This document shows positions 1-13,052 of a stretch of 64,000 bases of DNA, piece by piece (the stretch's first letter is position 1; each line of letters begins with the position of its first letter). This DNA comes from Aphelocoma coerulescens (Eukaryota; Chordata; Aves; Passeriformes; Corvidae). The stretch spans positions 13,739,578 through 13,803,577 of the forward strand of contig NC_091014.1 of assembly GCF_041296385.1 (NCBI RefSeq), read 5' to 3'. The notes under the pieces were generated by a model that was not told the DNA's origin, did not search any database, and saw only the letters and a list, made by a program, of their open reading frames with translations. Both the position numbers and the translations under genes were made by a program.

Positions 1-1094
1 CATACAACACAAACTCTAGCATTTTACACTGATAGTTACTTTAAGCAGCTATATATTTTGCAGATATGTTTATGTATTCTGGAAGCTTTGTGAGAAGCTT
101 TAATTTTAACATCTGCTCAAATGAAGCTTAAATTCATGGCAGCTTTAGAAAATACAAATTAAAAGAAGAACACAGCCCATATTTTCATACAATATATGAA
201 AGTTAGTTATTATGTTATAAAACCCAGCCATTCATGTAGGAATTCATGAAGTTGGCAAAGACCATAACCTCCTCTGCTGTAGCAACTTTTCCATCACATT
301 GAATATCACCTAAACTGAACCTTCAGCAGGACTGAACTCTGTTGGGTGGAAACCCTCGGGGGGTGAAAAGAGTGGTCCAGAGGATTTGGCCTGCTGCAGT
401 CTGGGCCATCATTCTCTATCATTCACAGAGGCTGCACTTCCTGCACACACCAGGAGTAATGTTCCTATGAAAACTGGATGAGAGCAGAGGCTGTGTGTCA
501 TCAGATTATAGCAATGCTATTTATTTTGTAAGTCTTACGGAAGTTGGGATGCACAGGGATTTTGTGCTATGCAGCAAGACGCCACAGTTCATTTTTCAGT
601 GAGAATGGCAGAGAAGAGACTTAGAGCTGAGAAGGGCTGATACAAGAAAGTGACACTAACAACCATCTCCATCAGCAGAAGTACAGAAGATGTGCTTCAC
701 TGTAACCCAGTACTGGGATTCCACATTGAGTAAATGTGTCTGGGGATGTAAATACAGCTTTGAGTGGTGTTTTTTCTGACTAAGAAGAAAATTTCTGTGG
801 CTTTGACATGGTACAAGTTTTCTTCTTATTGTCAACATGCTGTCCAAAGGTGGATTATTGGATTTTTAAAAATTTGTCGTTATCATAAAAAAATTATTAT
901 TTTACCACAGAAGCAGCCCCATACATTTCAAGTTTCATTACTGGGTAGCCAGTGAGCCCAGAACACTCCTTCCTCGCTGTCCCCAGCGAATCAAAAATGA
1001 ATGATGACACAGAGTTGCGTGCTTTGCTGCTTTCCTCTGCCACCTACAATTCACTTCTCTAGCCTTGCACCCCTGTTTTGTAGAGAACACTCAC
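1..1094 (-). other. RELN: Intron downstream of w11 (partial)
   Basis: This is the start of the phase 2 intron after w11, beginning with donor gtgagt at 1094-1089. The following reelin exon is not visible in it. No other feature seen. Confidence 0.85.
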
Positions 1095-1223
1095 CCACTG
1101 TAGTTTTCAGAGGCGTAGATGGTGCTGTGGGGCAGGTGGGGCCCAGCACAGATCTCAGGCAAACACTCCATGTGGAGCAGCGACCACGAGCGGCCGTGGT
1201 TGGTTGAAAACTCCAAGCTGACA
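1095..1223 (-). CDS. RELN: Reelin, internal exon w11 (repeat 1, Asp-box)
   Basis: The acceptor is gtgttaccag and the donor is gtgagt. Both ends are phase 2, so this 129-nt exon is symmetric. The 42 complete codons begin [20 protein letters not shown] and end [10 protein letters not shown], followed by two bases of a Gly codon, equivalent to human residues of about 588-630. STNHGRSW is a clear Asp-box (BNR) hairpin of reelin sub-repeat 1A. The Cys pair in MECLPEIC is kept, and NYS is a glycosylation sequon. The next exon, expected to start with Trp-Asn-Arg, is not found in positions 1-1094 and must lie beyond the window. Confidence 0.98.
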
Positions 1224-3720
1224 CTGGTAACACATTGAAGGAAAGAAATGAGAAAGACACCATGAGGGTACCTGCCATAGGTCTCAATGCACAAGTACTA
1301 ACATTGAGAAACCACCAAATCTGCTATTTCTAATAACTCTTGAGGAAACAGGAAATAATTTTAAGTGGACTTTGAATACAAAAAATCCGTCAAATGCAAA
1401 CACGAGATGAAGTCTCATGAGTGCTTAAAACCCCAAAGGTTTATAAACTGAGGATTGCCTGAAGACAGAGTTCTTGTTTGGCCACCATCTAGCCAGTGTT
1501 TTTATGGAGCTGCTGTTAAATAAACTGCATTACGTTTATATTTCACACTGAAATAGTTTCAGATATGAGGAGAAAACCTGGATTAATCAGAGCTAGACAG
1601 CATCATGAGAGCACAGGACACCTACAGCTGCCAGATATTACACCTGCAGAAGGTGGTAAAAGACCACTAGCTGTTCATGCACTGGCTGGCTCTTTCCTGG
1701 GTTAAAAAACCCCAAAATTGTTTACAACCTATGAGTATAAGGAAATTCTCAGATGCCTTACACTTTGAAGACCTTGAAAAAGTAATATAGAAAGTGCTTG
1801 ATTTACTACAGATTTAGTATTGTACTCAATTACTCTTGTAATTTCCTCCATATAATTAGTTTGTAATATTCTGTTTTATTTTAAGTAATGTCAATGGGAC
1901 ATTATAAAAGTCATAATTCATCTCATCAATATTAAATTGTTTGATCTGAATTTTTCTTTTTATGATAATTTGCTGACAGTATTACTGTATTTAAATGTAT
2001 CATCACTGTGATATTGTGTCTATTAAAACAGTTTATGGAGGTTTTGACTAATTTATTTCAGGTTTAGCTGTAGAGAGACCTTAGAGAGTCATTTTTACTG
2101 CATATATTCAGTATAAGTCTCTCACATTTACAGTAATGAACGCATTATGAATAATGCTGAAGACTGGGAGATGTGAAATGCTGCAGTATTTGGGAAATAC
2201 AAATAGGGAAAATGGTGATCTAATGCTTCTTTAGTTATGGAGAAGCTCACTTCTCCTTCAGAAATAGTTTAATGAAGGAAGAATATTAATCTTTCAAAAT
2301 ATATACTAATCTCCATCAGAAAACAGACTGAGAACAGGGCCTTTATATAACATGTTTACTGGCCAGGAGTGTTCACGGGCAAAGTTTACACTTTTCATGT
2401 AGGAAAATGTTGCTGCCTTCTCTTCCTATCAAATAAAAGTGCAGCGCCTTGATTTTTGCTTCCACTTGAATTCTGCTACCCTGCATGGATGCAAGAACTG
2501 TCAGTGTAAATGGAGCTCTTTCCAGCTGGAAGTAGATGCCATGGGACAAAAATAAAAGCACTTAGAGTCAGTTACTTCAAACTATCCACTCTGCAAAATA
2601 TAAAGTAACTTAATCCTCATAAAATACCAAGATAAATATTTGCATATGTATATAAGGAAAGAGGGGCAGTGGGCAGTTTGGTTTTGGGTTCCCTGTTTGA
2701 AGAAGGATATTAAGGATTTTGAGAGTGGAGTAAAGGATGAGGCTTTGAGCTCCATGGCTTTGAGCACTAAGCTAGGGTGGGCTGAGGAGCTGGCTTGCTC
2801 ATCCTGGTGAGGAGGGGTGAGTTACAGCATCCTGTGATGCTGCAGAGGGCACCCACAAGGAAATCAAAGTCAAACTCTCCTCAATAGTGTCACAGACACA
2901 CCACAAAGGACAATAATCATAAAGACATGTCTTCATAGTTTTGTATTGTACATTAAGAAATACTTTTTCACTTGAGCAGGTCACTCAGAGAGGTAGCACA
3001 GCACCCATCCATGAAGATTTTTCAAGTCAGGGACAGGCAGAGCCATGTCTGACCTGCCCAGTAACAATACCTCCTGCAGCAGCAGGTTTCATCAGATAAC
3101 CTGTGTAGGTCCCTTCCAACCAACATTTCTATGATTCTACAAAACATGGAGCCTAAAATGACTCCCTTCTCTCCCTTTCCCCCTGGAAAAATTCACACTG
3201 AATGTCCTGAAGAAGTAAAGCCAGCAAAAGAGTTCTGTGATCAGCCTGCAGACAGTGAGACCCTCATACTGATGGTCATTAAGATGAGGGTCATTTATCA
3301 CCAGTCTTACAAGAATTAGATATGCTTGTGGCATCAGTAATCTCGGAGAGGTCAGCAGTGCAGCTTTCTGCTGCTGCCTTTAATGCTTTCCTCCTTACAC
3401 AGTATTAAGAAGTAAATCTCATATCCATTAGAAACTGAAGCAAAAGTCACTCTGAAATCACGAGCATATTTCAGAATTATGGGCTAAGAAAAGCAAGTTT
3501 TGACCTGGAAAGCTATTAAATGACTCTTTATTGCACGTGAGGTACATAAATCTGGGCCTGTAAAGATCAGGAGAAACATTAGCTTTTGAGCAGCTTATAT
3601 TTGTCATTATAAGTGGGATCCCTTCTTATTGAAAAAAGATTTCCAAATCCTCATATAGATTTTGTAAACCAAAATATTCTAGAAAGCTGATAACCAAAAG
3701 AATTATTTTGCCAGTTTTAC
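1224..3720 (-). other. RELN: Intron w10-w11, 2497 nt
   Basis: This phase 2 intron contains a plus-oriented CR1 3' fragment at about 2955-3140. Otherwise it is featureless AT-rich DNA. Confidence 0.9.
2955..3140 (+). mobile_element. CR1 LINE 3' fragment
   Basis: The block ends with gtaggtcccttccaac, a short spacer and tctatgattct, the characteristic 3' terminus of avian CR1 retroposons. Upstream of it, diverged CR1 3'-UTR wording can be followed for about 150 bp (a gcaggtcactcagag stretch and a gaccttccct-like context). It is strongly 5'-truncated, as usual for CR1, and lies opposite to RELN transcription. The left edge is approximate. Confidence 0.8.
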
Positions 3721-3929
3721 CTGTTACCAGGTTGATAAGTTCCACAACCCAAATTGATGGAAAACTGGATCATGTGAGTCACCGAGGAAGGGAGCACCGG
3801 AAGGACGTGGAAGTAATCCACAGCCCAGACATTCCTGTTGTGGCCTTGGTGACTCTTTTGCTTCAGGCAAAATTTGGTTGCAGGAGTCTGCAGGTCTGGA
3901 CTAATGACAACAGAAACCAAAGATGGCAC
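3721..3929 (-). CDS. RELN: Reelin, internal exon w10 (repeat 1)
   Basis: The acceptor is tcttttaaag and the donor is gtaaaa, weak beyond position +4. The exon starts in phase 0 and ends in phase 2. It encodes 69 complete codons, including [20 protein letters not shown], the sub-repeat-closing motif VWAVDYFHV, and [14 protein letters not shown], matching human residues of about 519-587. The exon carries the end of one sub-repeat-like unit and the start of the next, the A half of repeat 1. Both cysteines (FCL and GCG) are kept. Conservation against human is very high. Confidence 0.98.
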
Positions 3930-5514
3930 CTTTAAAAGAAATTAAATAAGACTTAAGTAAGTAAAGGTCACAAGGTACCATTAAAAAGAACAAAGACACT
4001 CTAATTGTGCTGGACCAAATGTGCTATTCTCTCTCCTTCCTTCATTTTGTTACCTTTTTTAGCCACTTTTTTCAACACATGATCCCAAATGAAATAATTT
4101 ACTATTATGTGCACAGGTATTAACACCCTGGATACCAGTGATGCTTATCATCTTAGAGGGATCGGATTGTTTGGCTGTAAAGCCACAGAAGAAAAGACTG
4201 TACCTTCTGTGTTCTGGAAAGGGCAAGTTTATGTTGTTAGTTTCAGTTGGGAAGGGAAGATGATGTTTGTCCTGGAGCCTTACAGCTCCCAGAAGCTAAG
4301 GCAGGGTAATGGCATGTCTACTCTGGATACGTGAGAATGGAGTAACAGCAGGAGTTCACAGGCATAAGTGGGGAGGATGTTATGTTGCTGAAATAAATGA
4401 AAGCACTGCTTTACAAAGCTTAGCCTTTGTCCTAAAGCAATGTAATTAGAACTTTATTATGTCAGAAGAGGATGTCAGCTTTAAAACTGCTTGTTTTAAA
4501 AAACTTCCACAATGAATTCCATGTAATTTCAGATCCTATCTCTCCCCAAGTTCCCTAATTAATATTTTATTATTTCACAATTACAATTTCCTTAGTTTTA
4601 CAAAAGTTCTACCCTGTCTTTCACACAGAAGCAGGCAAGGAGGGAAGCCACGCACAATGAAACAATGCAAGTGACTCAACCAAACTCAGGCCAAATGCTA
4701 TTGTAAACACTTGGTTTCTAAGTGCTAAAGTTACAGACAAAATGCTCACAGACCTGTGCTTGAAATCAGCTGCATCTTTACCACCAAATTTCCCTCACAA
4801 TATGTAAGCACACTGCAATTCAATATCTAGTGTATCCATATGCACATGTATGAAATACCAAATTTTGCCTGTTTTACAGCAGCAGAACAAGGAGACCTCA
4901 GGGCTGGGTTATTCAGGGTGGACATGGTCTAAGTGCTCCCTTGCCCTAGACAGGAAGGATCCTGAAGGCAAGTTCAAGGTCTTTATTGTCCTGCCTGAGG
5001 GTGGTGGATGTGGTTGGAAGGCGGCTGCACTTTGGGCAGAGGAGATGCTGCCTGTGCACTCTGCCTACAGCCACCTCCCACAGCTGAGTCCACGCCTGCA
5101 CCACTGCAGACCCTCTCCCAGCCACTGACACCACCACGACTGACCCTCTCAGGACCCTGCTCCTCAGTATCACACTGTGGCTAGAACAAGCTTGAGTGGA
5201 AACAGGAGTAATTTTTTGTGAGGAGCTGCTACCACTGAAGTTTTCAGCTGGTAACTGACAATTTTTGCCCATTGCTTGCTTGCCTGCTTCCCCAGCCCTG
5301 GCCAACAGTGCACAGCTCTGCCTGGGGCTGGAGTGACCAGCAGTAACTGCAGAGCTGTGCTGCAAAGGCACCTGATTGCTCCCAGGTCTGCACACGTGTT
5401 TGGAAGGTCATGTTTGAGTGTCCCTGTGGAATTCAACACACAATATTCCTGTGATGGCTTAAAAAGAGAATGGTCTATCCATCCCATCCACCTGCTTCAT
5501 TCACGATGATTTAC
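3930..5514 (-). other. RELN: Intron w9-w10, 1585 nt
   Basis: This phase 0 intron has a moderately GC-rich portion at about 4980-5350 that gives long chance frames on both strands. No recognisable element. Confidence 0.9.
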
Positions 5515-5627
5515 CTTGTAAGCAGCATAGGTCAGGGTATCAAGAGGTATGTGTTCCCTCCTGCCTTCAGTCTTGGCATACAGTATGACATCATTTTCAT
5601 GGGATTCTCCAGAATCACAAGTTCCCC
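5515..5627 (-). CDS. RELN: Reelin, internal exon w9
   Basis: The acceptor is gttgtacag and the donor is gtaaat. The exon starts in phase 1 and ends in phase 0. The 37 complete codons begin [20 protein letters not shown] and end [10 protein letters not shown], matching human residues of about 482-518. It crosses into what is usually given as the start of reelin repeat 1, near residue 500. The Cys is kept. Substitutions such as P486 to S are frequent here, making it one of the less conserved exons in the window. Confidence 0.96.
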
Positions 5628-7807
5628 CTGTACAACACACATTTGAGTGAGAAAAAAATTAATTGAAGCCCTTGTTATTGGAAAGTGGAATCATATATGC
5701 AGCCATAATTATGAAAATAATTACAATCAGATGCTATTTAACTTGGGATCTGAAACAAAAGAACACCATCCCCAAGGACACAGTGTATAGGAACTGTTTG
5801 ATCAGATACACCATGGCAGAGATCAAGGGGGTTGACGATTAGGAAAACCTCAACTATCTCTTTTAATCAGCTTATCAAAACAATTTTAACAGAAAATGCT
5901 GTGCCGCAAGCAATACTTCTATCTGAGTGCTTTAAATCCTATTTACATAGAAATGCTCTGCTTTTGAGTTGTCATCTGTAAACTGCTATTTACTCCTCAC
6001 ATGTCATGCAGTCACACATGTAGGTATGTAACAATCTCTTAACTACTTCTCAGCTGATAGTTTGGCAGCTGAGAACTTGCTGTGCTGCTCCTTCTACTGT
6101 CTACACCATATCCTAAAAGGGATGTCTGGCTGGATGGAATCTATTGTACCACACAAAAGACTTGTGGCATGCTTGTCCAACTGGAGCAGGGAAGCATTTG
6201 AAATACCTTCATATCAGTAGAACCCAAAATACTCATTAACCTTCTGTGAAAGAGTGGATGTATTGGCAAATACGAGCATTAAGTTCTGCATTATAGTTAC
6301 AAGATGAACATCATCTCACTAGTTTGGTATTATGCAGAAGAAGTTTCTAAAACAAAGTTTCTGTATTTGAAACAGGAACTAATAATTAATTATTTTCCTG
6401 TACGTTAAAGGTACTGCAGGTATTAAAAAAACCCCCCCAAAAATAAAAACAAAAACAGAATGAGGAAGCTTCTTTGAAAAGACTGCAGAGTAGAAAGACT
6501 ACATATATTGGAATACTTTCTCTGATTTTTATTTGCTACAACCAGCCAGTTTGTAATGGACTAGGAAAAGCAGTCCAGAGAACTGGATAAGATGTGCATT
6601 TTTAATGTGTTTTATACCATAATGAGGAACATCCATTTTTCCTTTCAAATTCTCCTTGCCTGAATGTTTAAACTATTATTTATTTAATTTAAAAATATGC
6701 ACAGAATACATTTTTTCAAACAATATCCCGCTATCCTCTGTGCCTGCATCTGCTGACAACTTCTCCCCTAAGTTCAGAAGGTTGACAAAATTTCTTTCCT
6801 GTTTCTCTTGCAGGTGTTGTAATGCTTGGAAGAAATGGGAAAAAGCATCCTCTTTTTCCTGTGCTTTATTCATAATTCATGTAACACAGAGGAGATGTGC
6901 AACAATTTAGGACAACATGAGGTCTTCCCCTCATTAAATAAAGTGTGTTTTTTCTTGTTGATACAGAAGGTTGCTTGTGGAGGTCACAGGTTTATTCTCT
7001 GCTTCCTCCTTTATTATTCTATTATTCTCTTTTAAGCAAAAATCCTCACTTTCTCTAAACATGGTGTTGAGAGAATAACCTCACGGAACTTCCTGTATGT
7101 GCAAAATAAAAGTTCTGGAAAAATACTGTGGGTGTTAATTACCATGTTCATGGGGATTTTGATCTGTTGCAACATCAAACCAGTGCAGTTGCACTGACAA
7201 CAACAGCGGGAAGGGGAAGTGACAGGACAGGTTGGTTCTTGGCTGCTTTCTTAGCCCTGGTAAATGACTGATGTCGGACTTTGCCCCAGTAAGGAAGGCC
7301 CACAGATGATGCTAACACCCCACCAGTGCTTTTCATGAGGGATGCCACATGTAGAACACACCTTCTCCAAGACCATAGCACACTACAGCACACTCCATGT
7401 GAATCTCACCCTAGGCCAACACATTAGCAGAGGAAGGATTTTACAAATGGAGTAAGAGTTTTTGAGGTGAAAGTATTCTATGGGTTCATCAGGGAAGGCT
7501 GCCCCACCTCTGTGCTACTCCCATCTCATCCTCATGTGCAAGTCTCTTGACTCTGATGGATTAACACCAGGGTCTATATGGATATGACTGTGGGAGGATA
7601 TGAGAGGTACCTGTAAAACCTCTAAAGATGACAAAGATATGACTGTCTCTTCTAAGTATGGATTAAGGGGCACTGAGTGAAATTAGTATATACAAGACAA
7701 GAAGATGCTTCTTCACATGAGAATTGTTCAGCTGTGGGGCTGGGGCACCGCATAATGTAAATCTCACATGCTTCACATCTTGTATTACATTAGGAATTTA
7801 TACTCAC
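5628..7807 (-). other. RELN: Intron w8-w9, 2180 nt
   Basis: This phase 1 intron is AT-rich sequence in which I see no repeat, gene or regulatory signal beyond the splice sites. Confidence 0.9.
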
Positions 7808-7959
7808 CCATACTGAAATAAAACCTCAAGTTCCCATAACCTGTAGTGTCCATGTATGGAGTACATATTTTTCTTTCTCCATCTCTGAGAAATACCATAG
7901 CTGAGCCAGATTCCAGAGTTCCACATTCAGTGCCAATGACGGCTCCAAAGATGTCCCAC
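7808..7959 (-). CDS. RELN: Reelin, internal exon w8
   Basis: The acceptor is cctctgcag and the donor is gtgagt. The exon starts in phase 2 and ends in phase 1. It encodes 50 complete codons, from [20 protein letters not shown] to [11 protein letters not shown], equivalent to human residues of about 431-480. The pattern G-x-x-x-G-T-E-C-G followed by F-L-x-D-G-E-R is typical of the first half of a reelin sub-repeat, a jelly-roll-like beta fold. Both cysteines are kept. Against human, Ser465 is replaced by Tyr and Val479 by Ser. Confidence 0.97.
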
Positions 7960-10900
7960 CTGCAGAGGCCAACAATGTGTGGAGAACATGCAGCAGCACA
8001 TTACTGATAAACTCATACAAAACATGTCATAGGGGTTCATTTGTACTTACTAAAGTAGCTGTTTCTACTCTTACATAGGACAAAAAATGCAGTGTTTCAA
8101 ATGTGATCCCGATGCCATTATTAACATACTCAATATTAGCATTTAAACTCAGTTGGCTCAACTAAGGCAAAGTTAATGTAAATATTTAAAAGAATTTGGC
8201 AGAAATGCATGAATTAATAAAAAAATGAGGCTTTTAATGAATGCTGTTACCAAATATGCAGTGTTGTATTGTTCTACCATCTTCATCATTTTTTTCTGGT
8301 GTTAAAATATTTAAAAAATAAATGCATTCTGCTTCATTTTGCATAATAAGAGATTTATAGATCAATGAAACTTGAAAAGGCACATGTCCACCCTATCTTC
8401 TATACAAATATGAAATATGTAGGTAATAGCTGAAAATGCTCTCTTTTCATCTTTTTGAGCATTTAGGGTAACAGTTTATAACTAACACATGAACAGAGTA
8501 TGAAAAAAGACTGCTGTGTTTCTAATATGTGATGATACAATCTTTCTCAGTTTTTCTGTACAACATTTTATCTTATTTTTATTCAGTGATAATTAAAAGA
8601 GCTGTTGCAGAATTTTCCAATTATTTTACATTGAAAATACATTTTCATCATGAAAGTGATGGTTACTTCAAAAATTGATCAAAATGTTTTGAAATATTAG
8701 AAAGTGTTGAAAAGTTGTGCATTATTTTGATCTGATACATTGTTATTATTCATGTAGAAGTCTTAATTCATAATGAAGTGTTTAAGAATTATAAGGCTGA
8801 TAAAACAATGAAATTATTTAGAATCACTAAATCCCGTTAATCCAATCATTTAACTATCCAGCATGATTCTGGAGGAATGAGAAAACATGGAAGTTCAGAA
8901 ACCTTTGTGGGAGGCAGAGTCTCTTCCTGTCTCCTTCCACCAGAAACAATCTCTAGCAGGTATGTGCCATATGACAATTTCAAAACCTGTCATTACAAGA
9001 ACTAAACAGTCTATTTATTAGTTTAACCATTCCAATGACTTCAAAATGCATTTCTAGGATCTTCTTAAAAGCTGCCAGTTTCCCTATGGACCTAAGCTGA
9101 GACAGACTGGTGACATGCTGGTTTGGAAATCCTGCTTTAAAATTGTCAGTCATTTACACAGGAATTAGCGAGCTTAACATCACCGAAAAGCTTTATGATA
9201 TAAATATTTTAATGGAAGCACAGTTTAATCTAACCCTAATTCTATTGTGCAGATTTTTTAAAGGTAATGAGCAATATAATCAAAACACAATTTTGAAAAT
9301 GGGTCTCCTGAGCTGAAGGCAAGAACAGAATTAAACAGTTGTGCCTACTTTAACTTACACAAAAAAAATCTCACAATGCTCCATTGATCTTTTGTATGCT
9401 CTATTTAGCTCAATTAAAACACTCTCTGTAGTGACCCACAAAACAACTCGGGGTCATGAATGATGCAGACCATGGATGTTTCCAGTGATCCTCTCTTTTT
9501 AGGCAGCATCAGAAATGAAAACCAGAGAATTCTACATCTTTAAAAAAAAAAAGGCACTTTAATAGAAATACATCAACACACTGCCAGCAAAGAAAATGGA
9601 GAAGGATCCTGGGTTATGGCATGAACTAACATTTACATTTTAATTCATTTAACCCTCTCATGACTCTTGGAATTCTTCTTTATAAAACAGGTGATTTATG
9701 GACCTAAACTAGACCAACTGGACATAGTCCAAAGCAACAATGTGCCTGCTAGAGACAAAGGCAGCCTGATGTGGGGATCCACTTTTAGGATCAGGCTCTA
9801 ATTCCTGCAACTAAAGAGAAGCAGAACAACAGCAGAAATATGTCTGGTACTTAAAACAGCAACACCCATCCACATAGCCTCCAACTTTAGGTGGTACATG
9901 CGAAAAATACCAATCAACTGCTTATTAAAAACAGTGATAAGTTCCTCTGCCCTCATCTCTGAGAGCATTTGGTGCAGAGCAGAGTAGTGGTGGCCCCTAT
10001 ACCTGAGCTTCCTGTTGCTCTCCCTCATGAGGGATGCTTTTGCCTTTGACCTTGGGAGCTGGCAGGCTCCAGCTGACATGACAAAGCAGAGCCTGAGAAC
10101 TTCCTGCAAGCTCTATCCCAGGTATACCGTGCTCTGTGACTGTTTGATTACACTAAAACTGTATTTCAAATATAGTTCAAATAGCATTTGAAAATATTTC
10201 TCTAAGAATTGATTAAGGAAACTCATATATATTTATATACAGCATTTATATACAGCTCCCAACACCAACTTCAGAGAAACATTGAAAAGAGGAACAGTAG
10301 CAGTGACAATTTTATATGATTAGGATGTAGTTCATAACATCACCCCAATTCGGTGTTTATTTATGGCAGCATGCAATTTAAATCTCCATTCTTATAGAAC
10401 AATTGAAAGAAGGAAGTTTCTAATATAGAGTAACATTTCCAAAGGAAAAAAAAGGCAAAAGTTGTGAGGCCTTGGGCTGGCAGAGTGGGGGCAGATCAGG
10501 ACCTGGTTGCTGGGACACAGACTAACAGAATCGAAGGCATCTGCTGGCTGCACCCTCCCTCGCCCACCTGCAGTCGTGATAGGGAAAGTGTAATTTTCCT
10601 AATTCAGGAGAAACTGTGCATTTGTTAACCAGGGTTGCAAGTACTCAACTAAACACCCAGTCCAGCAGAGACAAGATCTAGAGACAGGGCAGATGTCCAC
10701 AGACAGCACTCCCATCCTGTTTTTTCACCACATCTCAAAGGTGTCCCACGTGGTCACGTAGAACACAACACACACGTGCTCATTTTCTTCCCTTTGTCTG
10801 AAGCAGCACCTGCTGCTATTGGCTGATTATTTGAACTGGGACAGAGTTCACAGTGAATATTTTTTTCTGTAAATCCCAAATATACCACGTGTCCCCAGGA

Positions 10901-11905
10901 CACATTAGCATGTATTTCTTAAAAGGTGCTCTTTACTTTCAGCACAGCATAGGCAGCATTTGAATCAGTTGCTAATGATCTGAAGTACTTTGTAGGTTAA
11001 AATCAACATTCAGTGGAGACCCATAAATTAGCAGTGTATGTTTCTCATTGCCCTGAGGTTACAGGAACTAATGATTTTTTTTTTTTTTAATAGAAAAGAA
11101 TCAAGACCCTACTGAAGGTTATTTCCTTTTTGTCAGAATTTATACGATGAGGTATATAAAATGAAACTTCTTTATCAGGACACATTTTTTAAAGCTCACT
11201 CATGTTTTGGTAAGAGTAGTAATATTGTTGTCCTAGAGAGTTTTGTTTATTTTCTGTGTCCTTGCAGAAGTACCTGCTGGATATGCCTTTTACAGGGAAC
11301 CTTTGAATCACAAAGTATATATCCAAAAGAGCTATACTGAATTATCAGCCAGACCCTGAGCTCTTGTCCAGCAGGTGTGGCTATGCTCTTGGGGCTGCTA
11401 GATGAGAACAGACTGCTGCTTCAGTTGTCCTGCCTCTGCCTTCTCCTCTTCCTCCTCCAGCACCTACAGGCATCTGTATAAGCAGGAGCTCTCTCTCAGT
11501 AAAGTGCAGCTCACAGCAGTGATCCAGAGGGGGTGAATTTCTTGAGGATTTGATTTCACATGGACATGAGTTTGTTAAAAACACCCTGGTGTGAATTAAA
11601 AAAGCAGATCAACATCACATGTTTCCTTAGAATGGCTACATAAGTCACAAATATGACTTCTTTTCATTAAAAACAGTGGTGGCAGGATGGTCCAGACACA
11701 AACTGTTCCTCCTGGACTTCCTGAACTTGTTTCTTCCTAAAATCTGCAATTAGGTGCTATTTACAGTATTGCTATTTATCCTAGTCACAATCTTCCCTGA
11801 CTACACAGCAAAGATAAAATGCAATTCTCTGTTTATCCCATCTCCTCATCCCTGGAGTGATGCTGCTCACCTCCACAGGGCCCTGCTTGGGTTGGGGACA
11901 CTCAC
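7960..11905 (-). other. RELN: Intron w7-w8, 3946 nt
   Basis: This phase 2 intron has short A and T runs (near 9541 and 11075) and two copies of a ttatatacag motif near 10.23-10.25 kb. Nothing else is recognisable. Confidence 0.9.
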
Positions 11906-12051
11906 CCTTTGGGCTGGTTCTCAAACTCTTCTGCCCACTGCTCCTGGGCATCCTCCATGGAGAGGTCCACGTCCCGGGTAGTGGCGAAATTGAACTCGCT
12001 GCCCTCTGTCCCATGGAAGTAGATGGAGTTCCCATCGGACTGGCAGCTGTG
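11906..12051 (-). CDS. RELN: Reelin, internal exon w7
   Basis: The acceptor is tgcccacag and the donor is gtgagt. The exon starts in phase 0 and ends in phase 2. It encodes 48 complete codons beginning [20 protein letters not shown] and ending EEFENQPK, matching human residues of about 382-429. The single Cys is kept. The stretch is acidic (many Glu and Asp) and leads into the Gly-Trp-Asp start of w8. It is noticeably more GC-rich than its intronic surroundings. It follows a 12.8 kb intron and precedes one of 3.9 kb. Confidence 0.97.
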
Positions 12052-13018
12052 CTGTGGGCAGAAGGAAGCTGAGGTTATGTTGGGTTTGTACAGTGTTCAC
12101 ACACGGCCAGATCTCAGCATGAGCTGTACTTATCTAAGGACTCACTGATGCCTGAACCGAAAGAAAAACCAGATGGTCATCTTTTATCTTTCTTGTCCTG
12201 CCCCAAAAATTATTGTGTCTAAATCTCATACCTGCTTCCCTACAAACCCACTACAGACCATGGTAATATGTGTTTGCATTGAAAAGTCATGTACCACATC
12301 TCTGGGTGTTTATTTCTGTTTTGAAGTATTGCCCTTATGTCTGGCCCACATACAAGTGTGTCTGCAAATAACTTCAGTAGTATATCAAATATTGATTGCT
12401 ATGGGGATTTTGTGGAAGTATGAGTTTTGTGCTGTGAAACATGTCAGATCTCTGTGCTTGAATTTTTGCCAAAAGAGGTATTTCTACATAAAATTGCTAC
12501 GCATTGCCATACAGTAAACTTGGGCCTCAAGTGTGTGAGTGAAAAGGCTGTATTTGCCATATTTAGTCCAAATTGCATAACAAATAGCTCTAGAGGCAAC
12601 AAGCTCTTGTGATACAGCAATCCCAGGGATCCTGAGCCTGCTCCCAAACCCAGTGTGTCTGCTTTTCCTGTTGTGTTTCTGCACATACAACCTCAGCAGC
12701 ATCAAATGAAGCTGTGTGTCTCCCCCAGCATGCCCTGACCACCACAACTCTCCAGGAGTATTGGCCTGGAAGGAGCTGCCTGTGAGGAGCACATGGGGTT
12801 ACAGTACAGATTTTCTTCTTTCCCCATCCTACTTCTACCTTCTTGTGAGTCTCATAAAATGACAGTCTGCCAAATCTCTGGGACACAAACAGGTACCAGA
12901 AACTTCTAAAGAAGATCTACCTGGTCTTAATGCAAGGAGAGCACGTGGCATTTTGTTGAATTGTTCATATTACAAAAAGTACTGATAAAAAAAAACTTCT
13001 CTCAAACACTTCTTTTAT

Positions 13019-13020
<2 letters not shown>

Positions 13021-13051
<31 letters not shown>
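13021..13051 (+). repeat. (GT)n microsatellite
   Basis: There are 15.5 uninterrupted GT units. Perfect arrays of this length are usually polymorphic. Confidence 0.98.

Positions 13052-13052
<1 letters not shown>

Noticed and set aside
1..1094. Possible exon after w11 (expected to start Trp-Asn-Arg)
   Set aside because: No minus-strand segment with a suitable acceptor and matching residues was found.
4946..5395. 149-residue minus-strand open frame next to exon w9
   Set aside because: It sits in the w9-w10 intron, does not match reelin, and overlaps another long frame of similar arbitrary composition.
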